DNA of 64,000 nt, from NCBI RefSeq assembly GCF_001423085.1, contig NZ_LMNU01000047.1, positions 62,797-126,796 of the forward strand, read 5' to 3'. A program made the position numbers and the translations under genes. This document shows positions 8,271-17,178 of this stretch, piece by piece. Under the pieces are notes generated by a model. It saw only the letters and a program-made list of their open reading frames with translations. It was not told the DNA's origin and did not search any database. The stretch is from Methylobacterium sp. Leaf125 (GTDB taxonomy: Bacteria > Pseudomonadota > Alphaproteobacteria > Rhizobiales > Beijerinckiaceae). Each line of letters begins with the position of its first letter. Position 1 is the stretch's first letter.

Positions 8271-10409
8271 TCAGCCCTCGATGCGCGAGAAATCCGCGAC
8301 TTCGCGGGTCGCAGCCCGCAGGGCGTTGAGAAGCGCGAGGCGGTTCTGGCGCAGGGCGGGATCCTCGGCATTCACCGTGACCCGCTCGAAGAACGCGTCG
8401 ACCGGCACGCGCAGGGTCGAGAGCGCCTGCATGGCCCCGGCGAAATCCTCCGCAGCCACGGCCGCCGACGCCGTCTCGCGCGCCGCCGCCAGGGCCTCGG
8501 CGAGGGCCCGTTCCTCCGGCTCGCCGCGGGCGGCGAGGGCTGCATCCGGGGCCGCGTCGTAGGCGCGACCGTCCTTCTTCTCTTCGATGCGCAGGATGTT
8601 GGCAGCGCGCTTGTAGCCGGCCAGCAGGTTCCGGCCGTCGTCGGTTTCGAGGAAGGTGCCCAGAGCCTCGATGCGGCGGACCACCATCAGCAGATCATCC
8701 TGGCCGGGCAGGGCGAAGACCGCATCGATCAGGTCGTGGCGGGCACCCTTGTCGCGCAGGTAGACCTTCAGGCGATCGGCGAAGAAGGCGAGGAGGCTCG
8801 CGCCATCCGCGTCCGCGGCGCTGGCAGGCGCAACGGTCTTCGGCGGAGTGCCGTAATTCGCATGGCCGTCGGCGGCGGCCTGGTAGCCGTCACGCAGGAG
8901 GGACAGCTTCACGGTGTTCTCGATGAGCAGCCGGATCACCCCGAGGGCCGCGCGGCGCAGGGCGTAGGGGTCCTTGCTGCCCGTCGGCTTCTCGTCGATG
9001 GACCAGAACCCGACCAGGGTGTCGAACTTGTCGGCGAGCGCCACGGCCACGGCCACGGGATCGGTCGGCACCCGGTCGGAGGGACCGACCGGCTTGTAGT
9101 GGTCCTCGACCGCCGCCGCGACACTCCCGGTCTCTCCCTGGAGCGCCGCGTATTTGCGACCCATCAGGCCCTGCAGCTCGGGAAACTCGCCGACCATCTC
9201 GGTGACGAGGTCGGCCTTGGCCAGGGTCGCCGCACGCTCGGCCTGATCCGGGTCGGCGCCGACCAGGGGCGCCAGCTCGCGGGCGAGGGCGGCGATGCGC
9301 TGAACGCGCTCTCCCTGCGTGCCCAGCTTCTCGTGGAACACGATGGTGTCGAGCTTCGGAAGCCGGTCCGCGAGGCGGGTCGCCTTGTCGGTCTCCCAGA
9401 AGAACTTGGCGTCCGACAGGCGTGCGCGCACCACGCGCTCGTTGCCGGCGGTGATGGCCAGGCCGCCGTCGCTGGCGACCAGGTTCGACGTCAGGACGAA
9501 GGCCGGTGCGAGGGTGTCGGTGCCGGCCTGACGCAGCACGAAGCACTTCTGGTTGGCTCGGATGGTGGCGCGGATGGCCTCGGCCGGGATGTCGAGGAAG
9601 GCTTCGTCGAAGGAGCCCAGCAGCACCACGGGCCACTCGACGAGACCGGCGACCTCCTCCAGCAGCCCCTCGTCCTCGACGAGTTCGAGGCCACGCGCGA
9701 AGGCGAGGTCGCGGGCATCGTGCAGGATGATGTCCTTGCGCCGCTCCACGTCGAGCACGACCTTCGCGCGCTCCAGGGACCGGACGTAGTCGTCGAAGCG
9801 CCGGACCTCGATCGCCTCGGGCGCCAGGAAGCGGTGGCCGTAGGTGGTGGTGCCGGCGACGATGCCGTCCACCGCGAACGGCACCACGTCCGGCGTCTCG
9901 GTCTCCGGCCCGAAGGTGGCGACGATGGATTGCAGCGGACGCACCCAGCGCAGGGCGCCCGGCTGCGCCGAGGCCTGGCCCCAGCGCATCGATTTCGGCC
10001 ACGGGAAGCTGCGGATGATCTGGGGCAGAATCTCGGCAAGGACGTCGAGAGTCTCGCGGCCGGGCCGCTCGATCACCGCGACGTAGAACGCACCCTTCTT
10101 CGGATCCGTGACGACGTTCGCCTGGTCGAGGCTCGCGAGCCCCGCGCTCTTCAGGAACCCCTGGACGGCACCCTCCGGTGCCCCGACCCGGGGCCCTTTA
10201 CGCTCCTCGCGCACGTCCTGCCCGCGCGGCGGCAGGCCGGCCACATGCAGCGCCAGGCGGCGCGGCGTGGCGAAGGCCTTGGCCCCCTCGTAGAGGAAGC
10301 CGCGCTCCACGAGGGCGTCGGTGACGAGCTTTTTCAGGTCGTAGGCCGCCTTCCGCTGCATGCGGGCGGGAATCTCTTCGGAGCGAAGTTCGAGGAGGAG
10401 GTCGGGCAT
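8271..10409 (-). CDS. glyS: glycyl-tRNA synthetase beta subunit
   Basis: The 712-residue beta subunit of the heterotetrameric bacterial GlyRS, which charges tRNA-Gly together with GlyQ. It begins with the typical MPDLLLELRSEEIPARMQ, has the FPWPKSMRWG and TYGHRFL blocks, the HEKLGTQGERVQRI segment, DKFDTLVGFWSIDEKPTGSKDPYALRRAALG, and a C-terminal anticodon-binding domain ending in RLALLNALRAATREVADFSRIEG. The length is normal for the family. It lies 61 bases downstream of glyQ in the same direction and is surely co-transcribed. Cytoplasmic. Confidence 0.98.
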   Translation of the reverse strand: MPDLLLELRSEEIPARMQRKAAYDLKKLVTDALVERGFLYEGAKAFATPRRLALHVAGLPPRGQDVREERKGPRVGAPEGAVQGFLKSAGLASLDQANVVTDPKKGAFYVAVIERPGRETLDVLAEILPQIIRSFPWPKSMRWGQASAQPGALRWVRPLQSIVATFGPETETPDVVPFAVDGIVAGTTTYGHRFLAPEAIEVRRFDDYVRSLERAKVVLDVERRKDIILHDARDLAFARGLELVEDEGLLEEVAGLVEWPVVLLGSFDEAFLDIPAEAIRATIRANQKCFVLRQAGTDTLAPAFVLTSNLVASDGGLAITAGNERVVRARLSDAKFFWETDKATRLADRLPKLDTIVFHEKLGTQGERVQRIAALARELAPLVGADPDQAERAATLAKADLVTEMVGEFPELQGLMGRKYAALQGETGSVAAAVEDHYKPVGPSDRVPTDPVAVAVALADKFDTLVGFWSIDEKPTGSKDPYALRRAALGVIRLLIENTVKLSLLRDGYQAAADGHANYGTPPKTVAPASAADADGASLLAFFADRLKVYLRDKGARHDLIDAVFALPGQDDLLMVVRRIEALGTFLETDDGRNLLAGYKRAANILRIEEKKDGRAYDAAPDAALAARGEPEERALAEALAAARETASAAVAAEDFAGAMQALSTLRVPVDAFFERVTVNAEDPALRQNRLALLNALRAATREVADFSRIEG

Positions 10410-10470
10410 GGGATCAGGCGGCGTCCAGGTGATGGTGTTCGGGGTCGTGGGGCGCGGTCAGTGACGCGGA

Positions 10471-11400
10471 TCAGGCCGCGCCGCCCCCCGCCGTGCGCAG
10501 GTACGCCGCCCCACAGGCCTTCGCGAGTTCACGCACCCGCAGGATGTAGCTCTGGCGCTCGGTCACCGAGATGACGCCGCGGGCGTCGAGCAGGTTGAAG
10601 ACGTGGCTCGCCTTGATGCACTGGTCGTAGGCCGGCTGCGCCATCCGGTGCCGGCTGGTCTCGTCCTCCGGCGCCCCGGCGTCGAGGTAGGTGCGGCAGG
10701 CCCTCTCCGCGTCGGTGAACTGGCGGAACAGCATCGCGGTGTCCGCCGCCTCGAAGTTGTGGCGCGAATATTCCTGCTCGGACTGGAGGAAGACGTCGCC
10801 GTACGACACCCGATCCTCGCCGGTCCCGCCGTTGAAGTTCAGGTCGTAGACGTTCTCGACGCCCTGGACGTACATCGCCAGGCGCTCAAGCCCGTAGGTC
10901 AGCTCGCCCGCCACGGGGGCGCATTCGAAGCCGGCGACCTGCTGGAAATAGGTGAACTGGCTCACCTCCATGCCGTCGCACCAGCACTCCCAGCCGAGGC
11001 CCCAGGCCCCGAGGGTCGGGCTCTCCCAGTCGTCCTCGACGAAGCGGATGTCGTGCAGCGTCAGGTCGACGCCGATGGCGTCGAGGGAGGCGAGGTAGAG
11101 CTCCTGCAGGTTGGACGGGTTCGGCTTCAGGATGACCTGGAACTGGTAGTAGTGCTGCAGCCGGTTCGGGTTCTCGCCGTAGCGACCGTCCTTCGGACGC
11201 CGCGAGGGCTGGACGTAGGCGGCCTTCCAGGGCTTCGGGCCGAGCGCCCGCAGAGTCGTGGCCGGATGGAAGGTGCCGGCGCCGACTTCCATGTCGTAGG
11301 GCTGCAGGATCACGCAGCCCTGCGCCGCCCAGAATCGCTGCAGGGTCAGGATCAGGCCCTGGAACGAGGTTTTGGGCGCGAGATCGACGGCGCTCGACAT
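10471..11400 (-). CDS. glyQ: glycyl-tRNA synthetase alpha subunit
   Basis: The 309-residue catalytic alpha subunit of tetrameric GlyRS. It carries FQGLILTLQRFWAAQGC near the N-terminus, the class II motifs ALGPKPWKAAYVQPSRRP and RLQHYYQFQVILKPNP, the DWESPTLGAWGLGWE loop, and the TYGLERLAMYVQGV motif 3. The length matches the family (about 300). It heads the glyQ-glyS operon. The 200-base upstream region shared with a divergent small gene should hold the promoter. Confidence 0.98.
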   Translation of the reverse strand: MSSAVDLAPKTSFQGLILTLQRFWAAQGCVILQPYDMEVGAGTFHPATTLRALGPKPWKAAYVQPSRRPKDGRYGENPNRLQHYYQFQVILKPNPSNLQELYLASLDAIGVDLTLHDIRFVEDDWESPTLGAWGLGWECWCDGMEVSQFTYFQQVAGFECAPVAGELTYGLERLAMYVQGVENVYDLNFNGGTGEDRVSYGDVFLQSEQEYSRHNFEAADTAMLFRQFTDAERACRTYLDAGAPEDETSRHRMAQPAYDQCIKASHVFNLLDARGVISVTERQSYILRVRELAKACGAAYLRTAGGGAA

Positions 11401-11612
11401 GGGTTTTCCGGTCCGTGGAGGGGCGGCCAGCGTTTAAGAGGCGGCCCGGTCGTGTCAAGCGAAGGCACGGCAGGCCGGGCGTGCGTCGGCACACACAATT
11501 CGGCCACGTTTCGTTTGAGCGGTGGAACGGTCTCGCTTGCTGCCAAGTTTATCAGGCAATCAAGGGGTTCTCACCGTCCTCAAGGGCGGTCGACAATTTG
11601 GAACATCGCGTC

Positions 11613-11852
11613 ATGCGCTCGTCCGTCACAGTCTTCGCCGCCCTCGTCGCAGCATCCCTGGTCGCCACTCCGCTGGTGATCACCGCGTCGAACGCGCTCG
11701 CCACGGCCGAGTATTCGGACGCGGTCACGATGCCCGCCGCCGTGACGCCGATCGAAGTCGCGGCCGTGCCGGCCCCCGCCCTGGCCGAGACCTGCACCCG
11801 CAAGGTTCGGGTGGTCTATGCCGGTTACGGCACCGAAGCCTGCAAGCACTGA
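11613..11852 (+). CDS. small exported protein of unknown function
   Basis: A 79-residue protein with an N-terminal signal peptide (MRSSVTVFAALVAASLVATP). A long Ala/Val/Pro-rich linker follows, then a short C-terminal domain with two cysteines (ETCTRKVRVVYAGYGTEACKH) that could form a disulfide. No family recognised. The signal start and gene-like codons support ATG 11613. It is convergent with the S49 peptidase gene, with only four bases between the two stops. Confidence 0.6.
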   Translation: MRSSVTVFAALVAASLVATPLVITASNALATAEYSDAVTMPAAVTPIEVAAVPAPALAETCTRKVRVVYAGYGTEACKH

Positions 11853-11856
11853 GTGT

Positions 11857-12711
11857 CTACAAGCCGTAGCGGGCGAAGGCGGCGCGATCCTCAATCGCCG
11901 CCATGACTTCGCCCGCGACGCTGCTCCCGGGTGCCGAGCGCCGCAACAGGCGGGCCACGAGAGAGCCCTTTTTCTCCGCGATGAAAACGAGGTCGACCGT
12001 CTCCCCATAGCGGGCCCGCAGGGTCGACCGGGCATCTCCCAGGCCGTCGACAAGGCCCAACGGCAGGGCCTGCTGCCCGGTCCAGACCGCCCCGGTGAAC
12101 AGGTTCTCTCCGCTCGACGCGAGCTTCGGACGGCGGGCACTGACGAGCGCCGTGAACAGCGCCTGCACATCCGCCTGAATGGCCTTGAGACGCGCGACGT
12201 CGGCAGGATCCTCCGGACGGAACGGGTCGAGCATGCCCTTGGCCTCGCCCTGGGTATGCACGCGGCGATCGATGCCGATTCGCTCGATCAGTCGGTCGAA
12301 ACCGAACCCCGCCGAGACGACACCGATCGATCCGACCAGGGACATGGGATCGGCGATAATCTCATCCGCCGCGCAGGCGATCATGTAGCCGCCGGACGCC
12401 GCAACATCCTCCACGAAGGCCAGGACCGGGAGTTTCTTCTCGGCCGCCAGGGCGCGGATGCGTTGATGGATCAGGTGCGACTGGGCCGGGGAACCGCCCG
12501 GCGAATTGATGACCAGCGCGACGGCCGCGATGCCGGGCGTCGCGAAGGCGCGTTCGAGGCTGCTCGCGAGACCGCCGATCGACAACCCGGCGCGGAACGG
12601 CGACACGGCGCCGATCGCCCCGCTGAGGCGCAGGACGGCGACGCGGGAGCCTTCACGGCGCCAGCGCCGGGGAAGCAGCGCGCGCAAGGGACCCGGCAGG
12701 GAAACAGGCAT
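11857..12711 (-). CDS. S49 family peptidase (SppA/SohB-like)
   Basis: A 284-residue serine protease of the signal-peptide-peptidase A family (S49), expected to cut membrane-embedded signal peptides or lipoprotein remnants. It shows VAVLRLSGAIG, VALVINSPGGSPAQSHLIHQRIR (the NSPGG loop), and VEDVAASGGYMIACAADEI, where the serine of ASGGY is the nucleophile. The length fits the short, single-domain SppA type. The N-terminus (MPVSLPGPLRALLPRRWR) is basic but not clearly a transmembrane anchor. It stands alone on the minus strand. Confidence 0.92.
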   Translation of the reverse strand: MPVSLPGPLRALLPRRWRREGSRVAVLRLSGAIGAVSPFRAGLSIGGLASSLERAFATPGIAAVALVINSPGGSPAQSHLIHQRIRALAAEKKLPVLAFVEDVAASGGYMIACAADEIIADPMSLVGSIGVVSAGFGFDRLIERIGIDRRVHTQGEAKGMLDPFRPEDPADVARLKAIQADVQALFTALVSARRPKLASSGENLFTGAVWTGQQALPLGLVDGLGDARSTLRARYGETVDLVFIAEKKGSLVARLLRRSAPGSSVAGEVMAAIEDRAAFARYGL

Positions 12712-12902
12712 GCGATCTCGACTCGAACAGGAGGGCAGGCAAGGTGTCCCGCGTCGACCACGGGTGGCCGGGCGGCTTGAGCGCTGAGGTGGGGCGGGAC
12801 GAACCCTTTTGCCAGCGTCGCCGTTGTCGCCTCACGCCGCCGGATCGTGGCGGTGGGCGAGCCTCCCGAAGGGGGCCGCGCAGCAGCGAAGGAGACGCAA
12901 CC

Positions 12903-13211
12903 ATGCGCGCGATGCGTTGGATGGCCCTGGCACTCGGCATGTTGGCCGGTGCAATAGGATTTGGAGCGACGGTGAGCGCCGCACCGATGCCCGTGGCAGG
13001 TATCGAGGCCGGCGCGCAGGCTCCCCTGGTGGCGCAGGCCCGGTGGCATGGGCATCGGCGCCATTGGCATCACCGCCGGCACTGGCACCATCGCCGTCAC
13101 TGGCATCACCGTCGCCACTGGCATCACCGCCATCATTGGCGCCGGCACCACGGCTGGGGCCACCGCCATCACGGCTGGCATCGGCCGTATCGGGTCCGGA
13201 CGTTCTACTGA
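12903..13211 (+). CDS. exported His-rich repeat protein
   Basis: A 102-residue protein with a signal peptide (MRAMRWMALALGMLAGAIGF, cleavage near VSAAP). The last 55 residues are built of HRRHWHH units; each comes from an 18-base tandem repeat (about 13050-13135, four to five copies). The density of His, Trp and Arg suggests metal or polyanion binding at the envelope. Similar His-rich exported proteins are common in Rhizobiales but have no agreed function. ATG 12903 is preceded by GGAGACG with good spacing; the longer upstream frame is unlikely. Confidence 0.75.
   Translation: MRAMRWMALALGMLAGAIGFGATVSAAPMPVAGIEAGAQAPLVAQARWHGHRRHWHHRRHWHHRRHWHHRRHWHHRHHWRRHHGWGHRHHGWHRPYRVRTFY
13050..13135 (+). 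repeat. 18-bp tandem repeats encoding RHWHHR
   Basis: Successive units of the form CGCCACTGGCATCACCGC, differing at a few third positions, lie in the coding sequence of the His-rich exported protein. At least four units are in register. Length variation between strains would be expected. Confidence 0.75.
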
Positions 13212-13220
13212 GGGCCGACC

Positions 13221-13991
13221 TCAGGCGGACTCGCCGGAGGCATCGACCCAGCCGCGGCCCTCGTTGAGGGCCGCGGCGTGCGCGGTGAACTGGCCGCCAT
13301 CGGTGTGAAGGATGACGGGCGGCAGGAGCCGGAGTGGTGCGCGGCTGCCCTTCACGCCGCTGACGAGGATGCGGATCGCCGGCTGATCCGGCTTGGCGTG
13401 GACCGGCCGGATCGCCAGCGCGCCGAAGCGGCCGCGAAGGGCATCGAGGCAGGCGGGGAGGTGATCCGCCCGATGGATCAGGCCGAGCCGACCCTGTGGA
13501 CGAAGAAGATCGACGCAGCAGCGCATCCAGTCCGCGAGCCCGCCGTCCGAGAACGTGTGCGCGCCGGCCTTGGCGGCCACGGGGGAGGGCCGGTGCCGTC
13601 CGGGCTCGAAGTAGGGCGGGTTCGTCAGGAGGAGGTCGGCAAGGCCGGGCGTCAGGCCATCGGCATGGCGACGCAGCCCGGGCGCCAGCACATCCGCCTC
13701 GATCACCGTTGTCCGGCTGGACAAGCCGTTCGCCTCCGCGTTGCGGCGGGCGTAGGCGGCCAGCTCCGGATCGCGGTCCACCAGCACCACACGACAGCGG
13801 GGGCTGCGCAGGGCGACCGCGAGGCCGACCGCGCCGCTCGACGCTCCGACGTCGCACACGACGGCACCGGGTTCGGGCGGGAGGAGAGCCGCCAGGAGCA
13901 CCGCATCCGTACCGGCCCGGTGCGCGCCGCGCGGCGGCTGGGTCAGCCGAAGCCGCCCGCCGAGCCAGAGATCGGCAGCGGCCTCAGGCAT
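13221..13991 (-). CDS. tRNA1(Val) adenine-N6 methyltransferase-like (TrmN6 family)
   Basis: A 256-residue SAM-dependent methyltransferase. RLTQPPRGAHRAGTDAVLLAALLP is the typical start of the TrmN6/YfiC group. VCDVGASSGAVGLAVALR is the SAM-binding loop (a GxG variant), VDRDPELAAYARRNAE is motif II, and LLTNPPYFEPG carries the NPPY catalytic motif of N6-adenine methyltransferases. The start ATG 13991 overlaps the stop of the DUF2007 gene (ATGCCTGA), so the two are translationally coupled. A role in tRNA A37 methylation is inferred from the family. Confidence 0.88.
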   Translation of the reverse strand: MPEAAADLWLGGRLRLTQPPRGAHRAGTDAVLLAALLPPEPGAVVCDVGASSGAVGLAVALRSPRCRVVLVDRDPELAAYARRNAEANGLSSRTTVIEADVLAPGLRRHADGLTPGLADLLLTNPPYFEPGRHRPSPVAAKAGAHTFSDGGLADWMRCCVDLLRPQGRLGLIHRADHLPACLDALRGRFGALAIRPVHAKPDQPAIRILVSGVKGSRAPLRLLPPVILHTDGGQFTAHAAALNEGRGWVDASGESA

Positions 13992-14208
13992 CCCGCAGCT
14001 CGTGGGCCAGGCCCGCATCGGTGAGGAGGCGGCGCGCCTGCATCGCCTGATCCTGCGGCACCAGCAGACGCCGTGCGAAGGCACCGATGGAGCCTTCGAG
14101 AAGGCTCATGTGCTGGTCGGCTACCAGGGCCGGAATGGCAGCGGCCTCTAGGATCGACTGGGCAAAGCCGATCAGAACGACGTCGTTGCTGCGAATGAGT
14201 TCGGTCAT
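13984..14208 (-). CDS. DUF2007 domain protein
   Basis: A 74-residue protein that begins MTELIRSNDVVLIGFAQSIL and matches the DUF2007 (putative signal-transducing) pattern: a strand, a helix with ALVADQHMSLLEG, and QDQAMQARRLLTDAGL. The start ATG 14208 has GGGGAGAGG upstream with good spacing. Its stop overlaps the methyltransferase start. The molecular role is unknown; this gene pair is common in Rhizobiales (from memory). Confidence 0.85.
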   Translation of the reverse strand: MTELIRSNDVVLIGFAQSILEAAAIPALVADQHMSLLEGSIGAFARRLLVPQDQAMQARRLLTDAGLAHELRDA

Positions 14209-14367
14209 ACATCCTCTCCCCGGTGCCATACCGGACACCGACCGCGGATCTATACCTTGCGGCATGGTGCGTGTTGCAGCGCCTCCGAGCGCATGCGATG
14301 GGGTGTCACGGACGTGGTCGATTGGATCGCGCCGCGTTGGCGTAGGGAAGCGGGAGGCCTCGAGGTC

Positions 14368-15387
14368 TTGGGCGTCGTAGTTCCGATCGAAGAGAGAAGC
14401 CCCGATCCCGAGGCGAGCCTGGCCGACCTCGTCGCCCTGGTGTCAGGCGGGATGGAGCGCGTCAACGCGACGATCCTGTCCCGCACCGGATCCGACGTCC
14501 AGATGATTCCCGAGGTCGCCAACCACCTGATCTCCTCGGGCGGCAAGCGCCTCCGGCCGATCCTCACCCTCGCGACCGCCGATCTCTGCCACTATGCCGG
14601 CGACGGCGCGGTGAAGCTCGCTGCCAGCGTCGAGTTCATGCACACCGCGACTCTCCTGCACGACGATGTGGTCGACGGCAGCGACATGCGTCGCGGCAAG
14701 GTCGCGGCCCGCATCAAGTGGGGGAACGAGGCCAGCGTCCTGGTGGGCGATTTCCTGCTCGGCCAGGCCTTTCGCATGATGGTCGAGGTCGGATCGCTGA
14801 AGGCCCTCGATATCCTGTCCGCGGCGGCCACCATCATCGCCGAGGGCGAGGTGATGCAGCTCACCGCGGCGAAGAACACCGAGACGAGCGAGGCCGAGTA
14901 TCTCGCGGTGATCAGTGCCAAGACGGCTGAGCTGTTCGCCGCTGCCTGCGAGGTCGGACCGGTCCTGGCCGAGCGCGACACCGCTGAGCAGGCGGCCTGC
15001 CGCGCCTACGGCATGAACCTCGGGATCGCCTTCCAGCTCATCGACGACGTGCTCGATTACGGCGGCACCAGCGATACCCTGGGCAAGAATGTCGGCGACG
15101 ATTTTCGCGAGGGCAAGATCACGCTTCCCATCGTCCTCGCGGTGCGGCGTGCCACGGGCAGCGAACGCGCCTTTTGGAAGCGGACGCTCGAACTGGGCGA
15201 GGTCACCGACAACGATCTCGAGACGGCGCGCGCCATCCTCCGGCGTCACGGTGCCCTGGAGGAGACCATGGCGCGTGCCCGCCTCTACGGCGACCGGGCC
15301 CGGGATTCCCTGAAGGCGTTCCCGGCGAGCCCGATGAAGCACGCCCTGTTGCAGGTCGTCGACTTCTGCATCGCCCGGGCGCACTGA
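14368..15387 (+). CDS. polyprenyl diphosphate synthase (octa/decaprenyl, quinone side chain)
   Basis: A trans-long-chain prenyl synthase, probably for the ubiquinone tail. The first aspartate-rich motif is in LLHDDVVDGSDMRRG and the second in QLIDDVLDYGG; GGKRLRP (substrate phosphate binding) and GNEASVLVGDFLL are present. I place the start at TTG 14368 (GGGAGG ten bases upstream), which gives 339 residues, the usual size. ATGs at 14257 and 14293 in the same frame would add an Arg-rich extension and lack a ribosome binding site. Function is firm, chain length inferred. It is divergent from the DUF2007-methyltransferase pair. Confidence 0.93.
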   Translation: MGVVVPIEERSPDPEASLADLVALVSGGMERVNATILSRTGSDVQMIPEVANHLISSGGKRLRPILTLATADLCHYAGDGAVKLAASVEFMHTATLLHDDVVDGSDMRRGKVAARIKWGNEASVLVGDFLLGQAFRMMVEVGSLKALDILSAAATIIAEGEVMQLTAAKNTETSEAEYLAVISAKTAELFAAACEVGPVLAERDTAEQAACRAYGMNLGIAFQLIDDVLDYGGTSDTLGKNVGDDFREGKITLPIVLAVRRATGSERAFWKRTLELGEVTDNDLETARAILRRHGALEETMARARLYGDRARDSLKAFPASPMKHALLQVVDFCIARAH

Positions 15388-15408
15388 GCTTCCAGGCGCG
15401 GCGGACGG

Positions 15409-17061
15409 TCAGGCTGCCGCTTGGCGGAGGGCCGGCGGCGGAGCAAGGGCCACGAGTTCGCGCTCGGCGAGCTCCGACGTTTCGGACAGAGACGGCGCGA
15501 TCACGATCCGGCCCTCATCGTCGGACCATTGTGTGAGAAGACCGTCGGTGGTGGCCTTGTTCATGGGCCGGCCGAAGAGGTAGCCCTGACCATAGGTGCA
15601 GCCCTGGCCCGCCAGCCAATCGACGCTGGTCCCGCTCTCGATGCCCTCCGCCGTGGTGAGCAGGCCGAGGCTCGAGCCCAGGGCGATGATCGCATCGACG
15701 AGCTTGGCGCGCTCGCTGCTCAGCCGCATCGATTCCACGTAGCTGCGGTCGATCTTCAGCTTGTCGAACTGCAGCTCGCGCAGATGGTACAGGCTCGAAT
15801 ATCCCGTCCCGAAATCGTCAAGGGCGATGCGCACGCCGAAGCTCTGGAGCGACTTCAGGGCGGTCCGCGCCGCTTCGAGATCGTTGACCAGGGCCGTCTC
15901 CGTGATCTCGATCTCCAGGCGTCCCGGCGCGAACCCGGTCTCGGTCAGGATGCCGAGGATGTGTTCCGGCAGGTGCGGATCGCGGAGCTGGAGCGGCGAT
16001 ATGTTGATCGCCAGCTGGAGATGGGCTGGCCAGAGCCGGGCGTCCCGGCAAGCCCGGCGCATCAGGGACCAGGTGAGGTCGGCGATCAGGCCGGTCTCCT
16101 CGGCCAAGCCGATGAAATCGGCGGGGGTCAGAATGCCCAACCGGGGGTGATTCCAGCGGGCCAGCACCTCGAACCCGATGAGGTCGCGGCCAGGCAGTGA
16201 CACTACAGGCTGGTAGAACGGTTCGATCTCGCCCTTCTCGATGCCAATCCGCAACTCGCCCTCGAGCCGGGCCCGTGCCTTCAGGGCCTGACCCATGTCG
16301 AGATGGAAGAACCGGTAGGTCCCGCGACCATCCCGCTTGCCCTGGTACATGGCGACATCGGCAGCGTGCAGCAGCGCCTCCGCGGTGCGGCTCTCCTCCG
16401 TCGCCGTCGCGATCCCGATGGTGGCGCCGATCTCGAGACGGCTCTGGGTCCAGGCGATCGGTTGAGAGAGCGCGGCGATGACGCCCTGCGCGAGGCGCGC
16501 CAGAACTTCCGGGTCGCTGCCGTCAGCGAGGAGGAGCGCGAACTCATCGCCGCCGAGGCGCGCGACGAGGCTCTGAGGCGGGGCGAGGGCCCGCAGACGA
16601 TCGGCAATGACGCAGAGGACCGCATCGCCCGCGGCGTGGCCATGGACGTCGTTCACCGGCTTGAAGCGGTCGAGGTCGATCAGCATCACGGCGACCCGCG
16701 GCAGACCGGTGGCCACGCGGATGCGGGCTTCGAGGGTTTCCCGGAACAGGCGCCGATTGGCGAGTCCCGTCATCGCATCGTGGCGAGCAACGGCCTCGGC
16801 ATGGGCCTCGGCCCCGTCGCGATCCTGCATCGCCTTGCGCAGCTTGAAAGACTTGCGGATGGCCGCGACGACCACGCCCAGGCTCATGCAGAGGGTCAGC
16901 ATCAGCAGGTCCTGAAGCTGATGCGTCCGGGTCGCGTCGATGAGAACCGTGAAGAAGCCGAGCTGGGTGCCGAGGATCCAGATGCAGGAGCCGATCATCA
17001 TCAGGCACAGGAGTTCTCGGAGCTCACCCTCTCCCCATGAGTTGTTTTTCTGGTCGGGCAT
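15409..17061 (-). CDS. membrane-anchored GGDEF-EAL protein (c-di-GMP turnover)
   Basis: A 550-residue signalling protein. Two transmembrane helices (about residues 16-38 and 45-68) are followed by a GGDEF domain (HDAMTGLANRR ... ARLGGDEFALL) and an EAL domain (about residues 290-535). The GGDEF site is intact and lacks an obvious RxxD inhibitory site. In the EAL domain the signature reads EVLARW, so the E is kept although the motif is degenerate. The other metal/catalytic elements (NISPLQL, EITE, DDFGTGYSS, KIDRSYV, AEGIES, GQGYLFGRP) are present, so phosphodiesterase activity is likely. The start ATG 17061 has GAGGAG six bases upstream. Confidence 0.93.
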   Translation of the reverse strand: MPDQKNNSWGEGELRELLCLMMIGSCIWILGTQLGFFTVLIDATRTHQLQDLLMLTLCMSLGVVVAAIRKSFKLRKAMQDRDGAEAHAEAVARHDAMTGLANRRLFRETLEARIRVATGLPRVAVMLIDLDRFKPVNDVHGHAAGDAVLCVIADRLRALAPPQSLVARLGGDEFALLLADGSDPEVLARLAQGVIAALSQPIAWTQSRLEIGATIGIATATEESRTAEALLHAADVAMYQGKRDGRGTYRFFHLDMGQALKARARLEGELRIGIEKGEIEPFYQPVVSLPGRDLIGFEVLARWNHPRLGILTPADFIGLAEETGLIADLTWSLMRRACRDARLWPAHLQLAINISPLQLRDPHLPEHILGILTETGFAPGRLEIEITETALVNDLEAARTALKSLQSFGVRIALDDFGTGYSSLYHLRELQFDKLKIDRSYVESMRLSSERAKLVDAIIALGSSLGLLTTAEGIESGTSVDWLAGQGCTYGQGYLFGRPMNKATTDGLLTQWSDDEGRIVIAPSLSETSELAERELVALAPPPALRQAAA

Positions 17062-17178
17062 GCATCGCTCCTCGCGCATGCCGATCCTGCAGACTCAAAC
17101 CTTGAGCGAGCGTAAAGCTGACAGCTCAAGTCGGCCTCGATGCACGGAAAGTTGCTATTCCACCGAGTGAGCGAATGC

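Noticed and set aside
13050..13135. Tandem 18-bp repeats considered as a CRISPR-like array
   Set aside because: The units are directly adjacent without spacers and lie in frame inside a signal-peptide protein.
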